Of a stretch of 64,000 bases of DNA, positions 50,977 to 59,040 are shown piece after piece. The stretch comes from Bacteroidota bacterium. Its GTDB lineage: Bacteria > Bacteroidota > Bacteroidia > Bacteroidales > Tenuifilaceae. Position 1 is the first letter of the stretch. Each line of letters starts with the position of its first letter. Below the pieces are notes generated by a model. The model was given only the letters and a program-made list of their open reading frames with translations. It ran no database searches and was not told the origin of the DNA. The DNA is taken from NCBI GenBank assembly GCA_029560875.1, contig JAKQKB010000173.1:1-64000 (forward strand), in the 5' to 3' direction. Both the position numbers and the translations under genes were made by a program.

Positions 50977-53454
50977 TTATACAAATAAATTCAAGTTAGC
51001 ATTTTCGGTTCGCTCAAGGTAGGTGGCTACACCTCCAATTTGAACGCCATCAATTAACTCCTCCGCTTTTACACCCATAACATCCATGGACATTTGGCAG
51101 GCAACCATCTCAACACCGTTATCAATGGCGGTTTGTATCATCGTTTCGAGCGAGTCAACATGGCGTTTCTTGAGTACTTTACGCATCATACTACTGCCAA
51201 TGCCACCCATATTCATTTTTGATAAGCCCAACCCTTTGCTCGATGAGGGCAACATTATACTAAACATCTTGCTAAAAAAGTCCTTCTGAACGCTTGGTTT
51301 CTGCTGACGTTTGATAACGTTCAATCCCCAGAATGTGAAGAATATTGTGACTTTTTTCCCTGCTGCAACTGAACCGTTAGCAATTACAAATGTTGCCAAT
51401 GCTTTGTCGAGGTCATCGCTAAAGCAGATTAGTGTAGCGTTGTTACCACCGCTTTTTTGAGTAGTACTCTGGGTGTTAGGCTGACCTTTGCGGATAACTG
51501 CAGTTATTTCGGCTCCATTCTGGGTTAAATCAACCAGTTCATTGCCTGTTACGTTTGCCCAAGCTTTAACATCCTTGTAGAATCCAGCATCGGAAGCAGT
51601 AATACGAATTGCTTCGCCAGCAGAAATCTGGTCAATTGTTTGCTTTAACTTAAGCACTGGGCCTGGGCATTGTAATCCGCAGGCATTAACTACCTTGATT
51701 TTACCTTCATCTATAGGCTTTGCCGCTTGCTTCTCTTTGCTACCTTGGTAGATATGGTCGTCGTTACCAATATAATCGTTGGCAAAAATATCCTCGTTGC
51801 TTTGCTTTTGGTTGGCTGTTTCGTAGGTTTTTAGACCGCCAGAGAGGTTGTAAACCTCACTAAAACCGTTCTGCATCAATATACGGCAAGCCACGTGTGC
51901 TCTTAGACCAACGCCACAGAATGCCACAATCTTTTTATCACGAGGAATTTCGTCTAAATGTAATCGGAGCTCATCCAGCGGAATATTTACTGCACCTTCA
52001 ATGGTACCAAGTTGATGCTCGTCGCGGGTTCGGATATCGATTAAGTGTAAATCGTTGCCAGTGTACTCGGCAAGTTTGCGCCACGAAATGGTTTTGGTTA
52101 CGCCTTCCAGAATATTCTCTGCAACCATTCCTGCAATGTTTACAGGGTCTTTAGCCGATGAGTAGGGTGGGGCATAGGCGTGTTCAATCTCGGCCAAGTC
52201 GTACACAGTTGCACCTTTACGGATTGCCTCCGCAAAAAGGTCGATACGCTTATCAACACCCTCGTAACCAACAATTTGTGCGCCAAGTAATCGTCCATTA
52301 TCGGGCGAAAAGGAGATTTTAATTGACATTGGTTGTGCTCCAGGATAGTATCCAGCGTGCGACGATGAGTGCGTAATTGAGTTGATATGAGGAATATTCA
52401 AACTAGTAAGTAACTTACCCGAAACACCCGATGAAGCAACGGTTAAGTCGAAAACTTTTGCAATTGCTGTGTTTATTGAGCCTTTGTACTGTTTTTTGTT
52501 TCCTTTTACAAGATTATCGGCAAGGATACGTCCCTGCTTATTGGCTGGACCAGCCAAATAAGTAATCATCCTTGTGCCAGTAATTGGATTGGTAAATTCA
52601 ATGGCATCGCCCAATGCGTAGATGTTTGCATCGGATGTTTGTAGGTACTCATTTACAACAATACCACCAGTTTGGCCAATTTGCAAACCAGCATCCTTGG
52701 CTAGGTGACTATCGGGCTTAACGCCAATTGATAGCACAACCATATCGGTTTCAATTATTTTGGATGAGTTCAACTTCACTTGAATTCGTCCATTGGCCTT
52801 ATCGAACGATGCAACGCCCGATTTTAGGTAGAACTCTACATTCTTAGTTTTCAGGTGCTGATGAACAAGCGCAGCCATTGAGTAATCCAATGGAGTCATT
52901 ACTTGCTCAGCCATTTCAACAATTGTAACCTTAACACCTGCGTGATGCAGGTTCTCGGCCATTTCGAGTCCAATAAACCCTGCACCAACAACAACAGCGT
53001 GGCGTGGCTTTTTATCGTCGATATACTTCTTAATCTTATCGGTATCGGGAACGCTACGTAGGGTAAATATGCCCTCTTGTTTTATTCCTGGTAGTGGAGG
53101 ACGAACCGGTTCTGCACCGGGCGATAGCACTAGTTTATCATAACTTTCGTTGTAGGTTTCACCTGTACGTAAGTTCTTAACCGTAACATACTTTTCTTCC
53201 TTGTTGATTGATATAACCTCGTTCAGGTTACGAACCTGCAGGTTAAATCGCTTCCCGAACGACTCAGGTGTTTGAACAAACAAATTTTCACGCTCTGCTA
53301 TGGTTCCTCCAATATAGTATGGTAAACCACAGTTTGCGTAGGAAATGTACTCTCCGCGTTCAAATAGGATAATTTCGCTGGCCTCATCAATTCGCCTTAG
53401 TCGTGCTGCAGTAGTTGCTCCTCCGGCAACACCTCCTATAATTAAGTATTTCAT
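50977..53454 (-). CDS. CoA-disulfide reductase fused to rhodanese, TusA and DsrE domains
   Basis: The 825-residue protein joins four sulfur-handling domains. Residues 1-445 form a CoADR-type FAD/NAD(P)H oxidoreductase with GGVAGGATTAARLRR (FAD), SYANCGLPYYIGG (redox Cys42) and VVVGAGFIGLEMAE (NAD). About 460-550 is a rhodanese with Cys in VAFCGVGLRAHVA. About 575-650 is a TusA/SirA domain with VVNACGLQCPGPVLKLKQTI. The last ~160 residues are a DsrE-like domain (ATLICFSDDLDKALATFVIANG). It probably moves sulfane sulfur from CoA or a persulfide through the chain using NADH. It has its own promoter within the purine locus; a link with molybdenum cofactor sulfuration or selenium chemistry is possible but unproven. 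Confidence 0.93.
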   Translation of the reverse strand: MKYLIIGGVAGGATTAARLRRIDEASEIILFERGEYISYANCGLPYYIGGTIAERENLFVQTPESFGKRFNLQVRNLNEVISINKEEKYVTVKNLRTGETYNESYDKLVLSPGAEPVRPPLPGIKQEGIFTLRSVPDTDKIKKYIDDKKPRHAVVVGAGFIGLEMAENLHHAGVKVTIVEMAEQVMTPLDYSMAALVHQHLKTKNVEFYLKSGVASFDKANGRIQVKLNSSKIIETDMVVLSIGVKPDSHLAKDAGLQIGQTGGIVVNEYLQTSDANIYALGDAIEFTNPITGTRMITYLAGPANKQGRILADNLVKGNKKQYKGSINTAIAKVFDLTVASSGVSGKLLTSLNIPHINSITHSSSHAGYYPGAQPMSIKISFSPDNGRLLGAQIVGYEGVDKRIDLFAEAIRKGATVYDLAEIEHAYAPPYSSAKDPVNIAGMVAENILEGVTKTISWRKLAEYTGNDLHLIDIRTRDEHQLGTIEGAVNIPLDELRLHLDEIPRDKKIVAFCGVGLRAHVACRILMQNGFSEVYNLSGGLKTYETANQKQSNEDIFANDYIGNDDHIYQGSKEKQAAKPIDEGKIKVVNACGLQCPGPVLKLKQTIDQISAGEAIRITASDAGFYKDVKAWANVTGNELVDLTQNGAEITAVIRKGQPNTQSTTQKSGGNNATLICFSDDLDKALATFVIANGSVAAGKKVTIFFTFWGLNVIKRQQKPSVQKDFFSKMFSIMLPSSSKGLGLSKMNMGGIGSSMMRKVLKKRHVDSLETMIQTAIDNGVEMVACQMSMDVMGVKAEELIDGVQIGGVATYLERTENANLNLFV

Positions 53455-53533
53455 ATTGAGTAATTTATGTTTAACTATTATTTTTCTCTAAAACTGCTTT
53501 TCGTATAATTTAATATCGATATACAAATATCTG

Positions 53534-53541
53534 CAAATATA
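53534..53541 (-). promoter_or_regulatory. -7 promoter element of the CoA-disulfide reductase fusion
   Basis: TATATTTG on the minus strand (TAnnTTTG) lies 80 bases before the ATG, between the ssnA terminator and this gene. Confidence 0.5.
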
Positions 53542-53616
53542 GATATGTTATTTTAATAACAGGTCATTACTTTAAGGATATTTTTATGTTATTTAATATA
53601 GTTTAAGGATAAAAAA

Positions 53617-53639
53617 AGGAGACACCAAAAATGTCTCCT
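53617..53639 (-). terminator. Terminator of ssnA
   Basis: The stem AGGAGACA/TGTCTCCT with a 7-base loop is followed on the minus strand by TTTTTTT, 25 bases after the ssnA stop. Confidence 0.85.
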
Positions 53640-53663
53640 AATCTATAAATCAATAATAATCGG

Positions 53664-54926
53664 TTACTTAGCCATACACTCCCAGAGGTACTGGGCAAGT
53701 TTTTTTGATTCGTTATGGATAATACTCTCATCAACAGTGGTTAGATTTCGATTACGAACAATAACTTTTCCGTTGGAAATAACATCGTGAATGTGGGTTG
53801 AGTTTATCGCATAAACCAAGTGGCCTAAAACATTACCGCTGTTAATTGGGGTTGGTGAGTTGTAGTCGAGCACAACAAAGTTGTTGTCGCCATCGCCTTT
53901 ATAGCCATTAGATGCCAAGTAGCGGTGAGCGTTACGTAAGCGCTCGTAGGCTTGCGCTGGTCCCATTGGGTCGAAGTTTTGACCTACAAAGTAAGCCGAT
54001 TTCATACTCTGAAGCATATCGCTGTGCATTCCGTCGGTACCAAGCATTAGATTTTTGCCCAAACCAGTGCTGTCGAAATAGCCAACGTTATTGTTCAGGT
54101 TGCTATCGGTATTCTGGGCAACCCAGCAAGGCGATTTTCCAATAAGTTCTCTTTCCCTATCTGATAAATGCAAGCAGTGTACAAGGATAGATTTGGGTGA
54201 GTTGAGCATTCCAAAGCCATTCAAACGCTCCACAACTGATGTGTTGTAGGTTTCTAGGCAATGCTCCTGGTCGTATAAATCCTCTGCCACGTGAATATGC
54301 ACTCCCGATTTATGCTTTTGCATCAATTCCGATGCTTTTTTCAGTGTTTCGTCGCTTAAAGTAAACGATGCATGTAATCCAACCAATCCTTGATTTTTGG
54401 ATAGGTAAGCATCTGTCTCCTCCAATCCTTCCTGGGCGATTTTATCGCCATCCCTATCGCTAATTTCGTAGCAAAGCAGATGTCCAACACCAACAGTATC
54501 GAACGCCTTTGCAAGAATATCCAACGAACCCTTTACTGCAAATGGAGATGCGTGATGGTCAATTGCAAACGTAGCGCCCGATTTAGCGCACGCCATAGCG
54601 GTAACCAATCCGCTGTACTCAACCATCTCCTTGTTAAGGCACTTGTCCAAAGTCCACCATACGTATTTCAGAATTTCGTGAAAGTTGGTAGGATTCTTCT
54701 TTGGTGCGCCCATTCCACGGGCCAAAGCCGAATAGGCATGATGATGCCCTACCACAAATGATTTTGTAACAATTTTGCCGGTACAATCAATTGTATCGAA
54801 TTTTTCCTGTGGAATTTGGCTATCGTCAACAAACTGAACCTTATCGCCATCAACAATGATGTTTGTATGCTTAAACTCCAGCGTTTGCCAGTTAAGGTAT
54901 ATTGCGTTTTTTAGTAGAACTTTCAT
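53664..54926 (-). CDS. ssnA: SsnA-family aminohydrolase
   Basis: The 420-residue amidohydrolase has VVGHHHAYSALARG (metal His-x-His region), IDHHASPF, VHIHVAEDLYD (metal His) and MLGTDGMHSDML (metal Asp). SsnA proteins are the deaminase-like enzymes of purine and selenium-metabolism clusters and are probably cytosolic. ATTG-free start: the ATG at 54926 gives MKVLLKNAIYLNWQTLEF, matching the family. The gene lies 110 bases after xdh, with a low-complexity T/C-rich gap, and ends with a strong terminator. Confidence 0.93.
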   Translation of the reverse strand: MKVLLKNAIYLNWQTLEFKHTNIIVDGDKVQFVDDSQIPQEKFDTIDCTGKIVTKSFVVGHHHAYSALARGMGAPKKNPTNFHEILKYVWWTLDKCLNKEMVEYSGLVTAMACAKSGATFAIDHHASPFAVKGSLDILAKAFDTVGVGHLLCYEISDRDGDKIAQEGLEETDAYLSKNQGLVGLHASFTLSDETLKKASELMQKHKSGVHIHVAEDLYDQEHCLETYNTSVVERLNGFGMLNSPKSILVHCLHLSDRERELIGKSPCWVAQNTDSNLNNNVGYFDSTGLGKNLMLGTDGMHSDMLQSMKSAYFVGQNFDPMGPAQAYERLRNAHRYLASNGYKGDGDNNFVVLDYNSPTPINSGNVLGHLVYAINSTHIHDVISNGKVIVRNRNLTTVDESIIHNESKKLAQYLWECMAK

Positions 54927-55036
54927 TTCTTGTTTGGTTATTGGGTTATTAAGTAATTAGTTTTTAGAGTTATTTAGAGATTTTCACATTCTCTCTTTCA
55001 CTATTTGTCAAATTCTCAAATTTTCAAATTGGCTAA

Positions 55037-57586
55037 TTACTTCCGTTTCATTGGTAATTTCGTCCGTTTAATTCCATCGTATGCAAATAAAGCGTTGGCA
55101 ATAGCCGCTGGGGTTGGAACAAGGCCAATTTCGCCAATTCCCTTTGCTCCGTATGGTCCAACTGGGTCGGGTTCTTCAATGCCAATAATCTCCATTTCGG
55201 GCATATCGTTGGCTCTAAGAATACCTATATCCTTAAATTTGCTGCTAACCAAATAGCCATCCTTCATCGGTAAATCCTCCGTAAGGGCGTAGCCCATTCC
55301 CATGTGCAGCGCACCCTCAATTTGTCCCTCAAATAGCATCTGGTTCATTATTTTGCCAGCGTCGTGGGCTGCAACTATCTTCTTGATTTCGCCATTATCG
55401 TCGAGAATAACAACTTGAGTTGCGTAACCGTAGGCAAAGTGGATAATTGGGTCGTCGGTATCGGCACCGGGTTTACAGGTCCAGTCGCATACAAACTTTC
55501 CACGGTAGGTTCTGCCAACAAGTTTTTCCAGCGATGAGCCTTCCAAATCCTTCTTGATTTGAATTGTAGCGTTGATAATTGCATTGGCAACCAGTGCAGT
55601 TGCTCGGGATGAGGTGGTCATACCAGTCGGAATTCCTGCAGTAGTATCAACAATAACCTCAATATGCTCGGGGTTTATTCCAATTTCCTGATGCAAGGTT
55701 TGGATAGCCATTGTGTGAACGCCTTGTCCCATTTCGGTCCATCCGTGATGAATTTCAACCTTTTTATCGGAGATAATTTTGATAAGCACATCGCTCTCGT
55801 CAACCATTCCGTTACCAACACCTGTATTCTTAATTCCTGTGGCTATTCCGGCGTACTTTGCGCTGTTGAACACATCCTTAACAGCAAGCATAGTCTTTTT
55901 TAGTCCTACACCCCGTAAAACTTGTCCTGTGGCTGTTTTGGAACCATCTACAAGGGCATTATCGAAGCGGATTTGCCAACGGTCGAATCCTGCTCGTTTG
56001 CAGATATCGTCAATACAGCTCTCAATGGCAAATACCGATTGCGGTACACCGAATCCACGCATTGCTCCCGAAGGAATATTGTTGGTATAAACAGTCTTTG
56101 CCGATACATCAACAGCAGGAACGGTATATCCGCCGGTGGCGTGACCCACAACGCGCTCCATCACCTTTGTTCCAACCGATGCGTAGGCGCCTGTGTCGCC
56201 AACTGCTTCCAACTTAACCGCAGTAAATTTACCCTTTGCATCGCAGGCCAAGCTCATCTTCATCCAAACTGGATGGCGCTTTGGGTGCATTTTTATAGAT
56301 TCATCCCTAGTAAAATGCAGTTTTACTGGCATTTGAACAAGATATGCAAACATCGATACGTGGCCCTGAACGGTTAAATCCTCTTTACCGCCAAATCCAC
56401 CGCCGTTCTGAACAAGCGTTACTTTTACTTTTTCCTCAGGTAGATTTAGGATTTTAGCAATTTGCTTTCTGTCGGAATAAACGCCCTGTCCTTGTGTGTA
56501 CAATCGAATTCCATCGTCCTCTGGTAGCGCAATGGCAGTTTCGGTTTCAAGGAAAGCGTGTTCAATACGTTGAGTTTCGTAAATGTCGCTCGATGTCCAA
56601 GCTGCTTCCGCAAAGGCTTTTTCTACATCGCCAAAACGGATTGAGCAGGTTTCCAGAACGTTCGACCTTCCGGGGTGTACATTAGGACTGTTGGGATTTG
56701 CAGCCTCAAGCATATCGGTAACAGGCTCAAAAACCTCATAGTCTATTTTGATTAGCTCTACTGCTTTACGGGCAATCTCCTCGGTTGTGGCCACCACACT
56801 AGCAATAACATCGCCAATGTAACGGGTGGTTTCACCAATGTCAATCATCATTGGCCAATCCTGGAATATAAGTCCGCTTATGTGATTTCCGGGGATATCT
56901 TTGGCTGTAAAAATCTTCACAACACCATCAACCTTTAGGGCTGCGCTTGTATCTATTTTTATAACTTTTGCTTTTGGATAATCTGAGAATTTTAGTGCGC
57001 TATGGAGCATTCCATCAAAGTGCATATCGTCCACAAACGCTCTTTCGCCAAGCGCTGTTTCAACGGCTAGGTATTTTGGGTATCTATCGCCAACCTTTGC
57101 TGTAGCCTTGGTTTCATCAACCTTTTCGCCTTGCAGTTCCTTGAAGGATATCTCAATAGCATCGATAATCTTCACGTAGCCAGTACAGCGACATAGGTTT
57201 GGGCTAATGGCTCTGATAATGTCGTTGCGGGTGGGAGTGGGGTTGGCATTGTAAAGCCCCTTTGCACGCATAATCATTCCGGGCGAGCAGAATCCACACT
57301 GAACAGCGCCTTTTTGCGCAAAGTGTTTTCCTAAAACCGATTTGAATTCCTGCGATAATCCCTCAAGTGTATTGATTGTTGCCCCTTCAATATCCTTCAT
57401 TTTAACGCGGCAGGCCATTTTTATTTTGCCATCAATCTCCACGGAGCAAGCACCGCACACACCCTGACCAGAACATCCGTCCTTAGCAGCAGTCAGAAAT
57501 TTTTCCTTTCGGAGAAATTCTAGAAGATTTTTCTCCAAATCGCCTGTGTAGGTAGTTTTATTTGAGTTAAGCGTAAATGATACCAT
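55037..57586 (-). CDS. xdh: Selenium-dependent-type xanthine dehydrogenase (Fe-S/molybdopterin fusion)
   Basis: The 849-residue protein begins with a plant-type [2Fe-2S] domain (DGCSGQGVCGACSVEIDG) and a second helical [2Fe-2S] domain (VQCGFCSPGMIMRAKGLY and NLCRCTGYVKIIDAI). The molybdopterin part follows with RIEHAFLETETA, GGGFGGKEDLTVQGHV, PSGAMRGFGVPQ and GQGVHTMAIQTL and ends GPYGAKGIGEIGLVPTPAAIANA with the catalytic Glu. There is no FAD domain, so electrons must leave through a separate partner. This matches the selenium-dependent xanthine dehydrogenase family of purine fermenters; Se is a labile cofactor, not selenocysteine. It is the largest gene of the purine set, upstream of ssnA. 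Confidence 0.94.
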   Translation of the reverse strand: MVSFTLNSNKTTYTGDLEKNLLEFLRKEKFLTAAKDGCSGQGVCGACSVEIDGKIKMACRVKMKDIEGATINTLEGLSQEFKSVLGKHFAQKGAVQCGFCSPGMIMRAKGLYNANPTPTRNDIIRAISPNLCRCTGYVKIIDAIEISFKELQGEKVDETKATAKVGDRYPKYLAVETALGERAFVDDMHFDGMLHSALKFSDYPKAKVIKIDTSAALKVDGVVKIFTAKDIPGNHISGLIFQDWPMMIDIGETTRYIGDVIASVVATTEEIARKAVELIKIDYEVFEPVTDMLEAANPNSPNVHPGRSNVLETCSIRFGDVEKAFAEAAWTSSDIYETQRIEHAFLETETAIALPEDDGIRLYTQGQGVYSDRKQIAKILNLPEEKVKVTLVQNGGGFGGKEDLTVQGHVSMFAYLVQMPVKLHFTRDESIKMHPKRHPVWMKMSLACDAKGKFTAVKLEAVGDTGAYASVGTKVMERVVGHATGGYTVPAVDVSAKTVYTNNIPSGAMRGFGVPQSVFAIESCIDDICKRAGFDRWQIRFDNALVDGSKTATGQVLRGVGLKKTMLAVKDVFNSAKYAGIATGIKNTGVGNGMVDESDVLIKIISDKKVEIHHGWTEMGQGVHTMAIQTLHQEIGINPEHIEVIVDTTAGIPTGMTTSSRATALVANAIINATIQIKKDLEGSSLEKLVGRTYRGKFVCDWTCKPGADTDDPIIHFAYGYATQVVILDDNGEIKKIVAAHDAGKIMNQMLFEGQIEGALHMGMGYALTEDLPMKDGYLVSSKFKDIGILRANDMPEMEIIGIEEPDPVGPYGAKGIGEIGLVPTPAAIANALFAYDGIKRTKLPMKRK

Positions 57587-57606
57587 AAGTTTTATTAATT
57601 ACGAAT

Positions 57607-57662
57607 AAGGAATGATGATTTTTGAGTAATCTGCCTTCAAAAATCATCATTCATTATTCCTT
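57607..57662. repeat. Inverted repeat between the threonine-synthase-like gene and xdh
   Basis: AATGATGATTTTTGA (57611-57625) is a perfect complement of 57637-57651, with an 11-base loop; an outer AAGG/CCTT pair is offset by about 7 bases. It could be a terminator for the thrC-like gene or a mobile palindrome; xdh starts 20 bases downstream. Confidence 0.65.
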
Positions 57663-57665
57663 GTT

Positions 57666-58886
57666 CTATATTATTCTTTTAAGTTCCTCAATATTTGGTT
57701 TTATTGGATTTGGAATTTGAATCAATGTTGAAACAGCCTTTAAATCCTTAAGTCCGCTACCAGTTAATAGAACTGTACAGTTTGAGTTTGCTTTTATCAA
57801 CCCTTTGGTTTTATATGCCAACATTCCAGCAAATGCAGTTGCAGCAGCAGGCTCTGCAAAGATACCTGTATTCCTCGATAGAACTGCCGATGCCTGAATA
57901 ATTTCTTCGTCGCTTACAGTAATGGTTTCTCCCTTGTAGTTCTGAATGAATTGTTTGGCCATAAAGAAGTTGCGAGGAATATCTACTGAAATAGAGTCGG
58001 CAATTGTGTTGCTTGGTTTAATACTGAATTTCTCGCTGTTGATATTATCAATCAAATTGCTGCTTCCAGCAGATTGCACTGCAACTATGGTAGGCATTTT
58101 ATCTATTAAACCTAGCATTAGTAAATCCTCAAAGCCCTTGTAAACTCCCGAAATGATAACGCCATCGCCTACAGGTACGAATACAGTGTCGGGTGTTTTA
58201 CCATTGAGTTGGTCGAAAAGTTCAAACGATACTGTTTTCTTTCCCTCAATAGTCAACGGATTGAAGGCTGTATTGCGGTTATACCATCCAAATTCCTTGG
58301 TTGCCTCAATGCTAAGGTCAAAAGCGTTATCGTAAGTGCCATCAACAGGAACAATTTTGGCTCCATACATCACAATTTGGGTGAGTTTTGCCAAAGGAGC
58401 TGCCTTTGGAACCATAATAATAGCCTTTTGCCCTTGCGATGCGCAAATCCCCGCCAACGACGAACCCGCATTACCGGTGGATGCTGCAACTATAGTATCA
58501 ATCCCTTTCTCCTTAGCATACGCCGATACCACTACAGAAGCTCTATCCTTAAAGGAAAAAGTTGGATTCTGCGAATCGTCCTTTAGCAAAAGGTTGAAAG
58601 GGAGTTTTTCTCCATCAATTGATGTGAACGAGTAAAGTGGAGTTTTTCCAACCCTTAAAGGAGGTAGGCTATCTATGAATTTAAGTGGCAGCAAATCAAT
58701 ATAATTAGATGCTGTCAGTGTTTTTGGGTTAATCGATTTATAGTCGTAAACCGTTTTGAAAACTCCCTTTGGTGGAGTTGTTGGGTTGTTTGCTGCGCTG
58801 CATGTGGGACAAAGGTAAAGTTCGGGAGAACTTTCATACTGCTTGCCGCAATCGCAGCACTGGTATATAAATTTGGCGTTGCTCAT
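57666..58886 (-). CDS. Threonine-synthase-like PLP enzyme with N-terminal zinc ribbon
   Basis: The 406-residue fold-type II PLP protein starts with two CxxC knuckles (YQCCDCGKQY and YLCPTCSAAN), then shows NPTFSFKDRASVV with the PLP lysine, AASTGNAGSSLAGICASQG and FVPVGDGVIISGVYKGFEDL, and ends TVLLTGSGLKDL. This is the threonine synthase/cysteate synthase architecture. In the usual pathway it makes threonine from phosphohomoserine. The location beside xdh and a second PLP enzyme suggests a catabolic or specialised use; both options are open. The start at 58886 (MSNAKFIYQ) is preferred over a codon at 58907. Confidence 0.85.
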   Translation of the reverse strand: MSNAKFIYQCCDCGKQYESSPELYLCPTCSAANNPTTPPKGVFKTVYDYKSINPKTLTASNYIDLLPLKFIDSLPPLRVGKTPLYSFTSIDGEKLPFNLLLKDDSQNPTFSFKDRASVVVSAYAKEKGIDTIVAASTGNAGSSLAGICASQGQKAIIMVPKAAPLAKLTQIVMYGAKIVPVDGTYDNAFDLSIEATKEFGWYNRNTAFNPLTIEGKKTVSFELFDQLNGKTPDTVFVPVGDGVIISGVYKGFEDLLMLGLIDKMPTIVAVQSAGSSNLIDNINSEKFSIKPSNTIADSISVDIPRNFFMAKQFIQNYKGETITVSDEEIIQASAVLSRNTGIFAEPAAATAFAGMLAYKTKGLIKANSNCTVLLTGSGLKDLKAVSTLIQIPNPIKPNIEELKRII

Positions 58887-58928
58887 TCTGTTTAAATAAA
58901 AATACAAGTTACGATTTTATGCTAAAAA

Positions 58929-59018
58929 TGTCATTCTGAGCGAAGCGAAGAATCTTAATATATTTCAAAGAAGAGACTTCGCTACGCCTGCCTGCCGGTA
59001 GGCAGGTTCAGAATGACA
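58929..59018. repeat. Palindromic intergenic repeat (TGTCATTCTGAGC family)
   Basis: TGTCATTCTGA (58929-58939) is complementary to TCAGAATGACA (59008-59018). Inside, GCGAAGCGAAG pairs with CTTCGCTACGC, and CCTGCCT/AGGCAGG forms a hairpin at 58987-59006. The nested arrangement resembles REP-type elements. It lies between the two PLP enzyme genes. Confidence 0.7.
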
Positions 59019-59040
59019 ATCAATACCAAGAAAAAGTAAA

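Noticed and set aside
55922-56377. 151-codon plus-strand ORF inside xdh
   Set aside because: It is antisense to a clearly coding, well-conserved xanthine dehydrogenase segment and has no start context or promoter.
55037-57586. A selenocysteine codon in xanthine dehydrogenase
   Set aside because: The frame has no internal TGA, and selenium in this family is a labile cofactor rather than selenocysteine.
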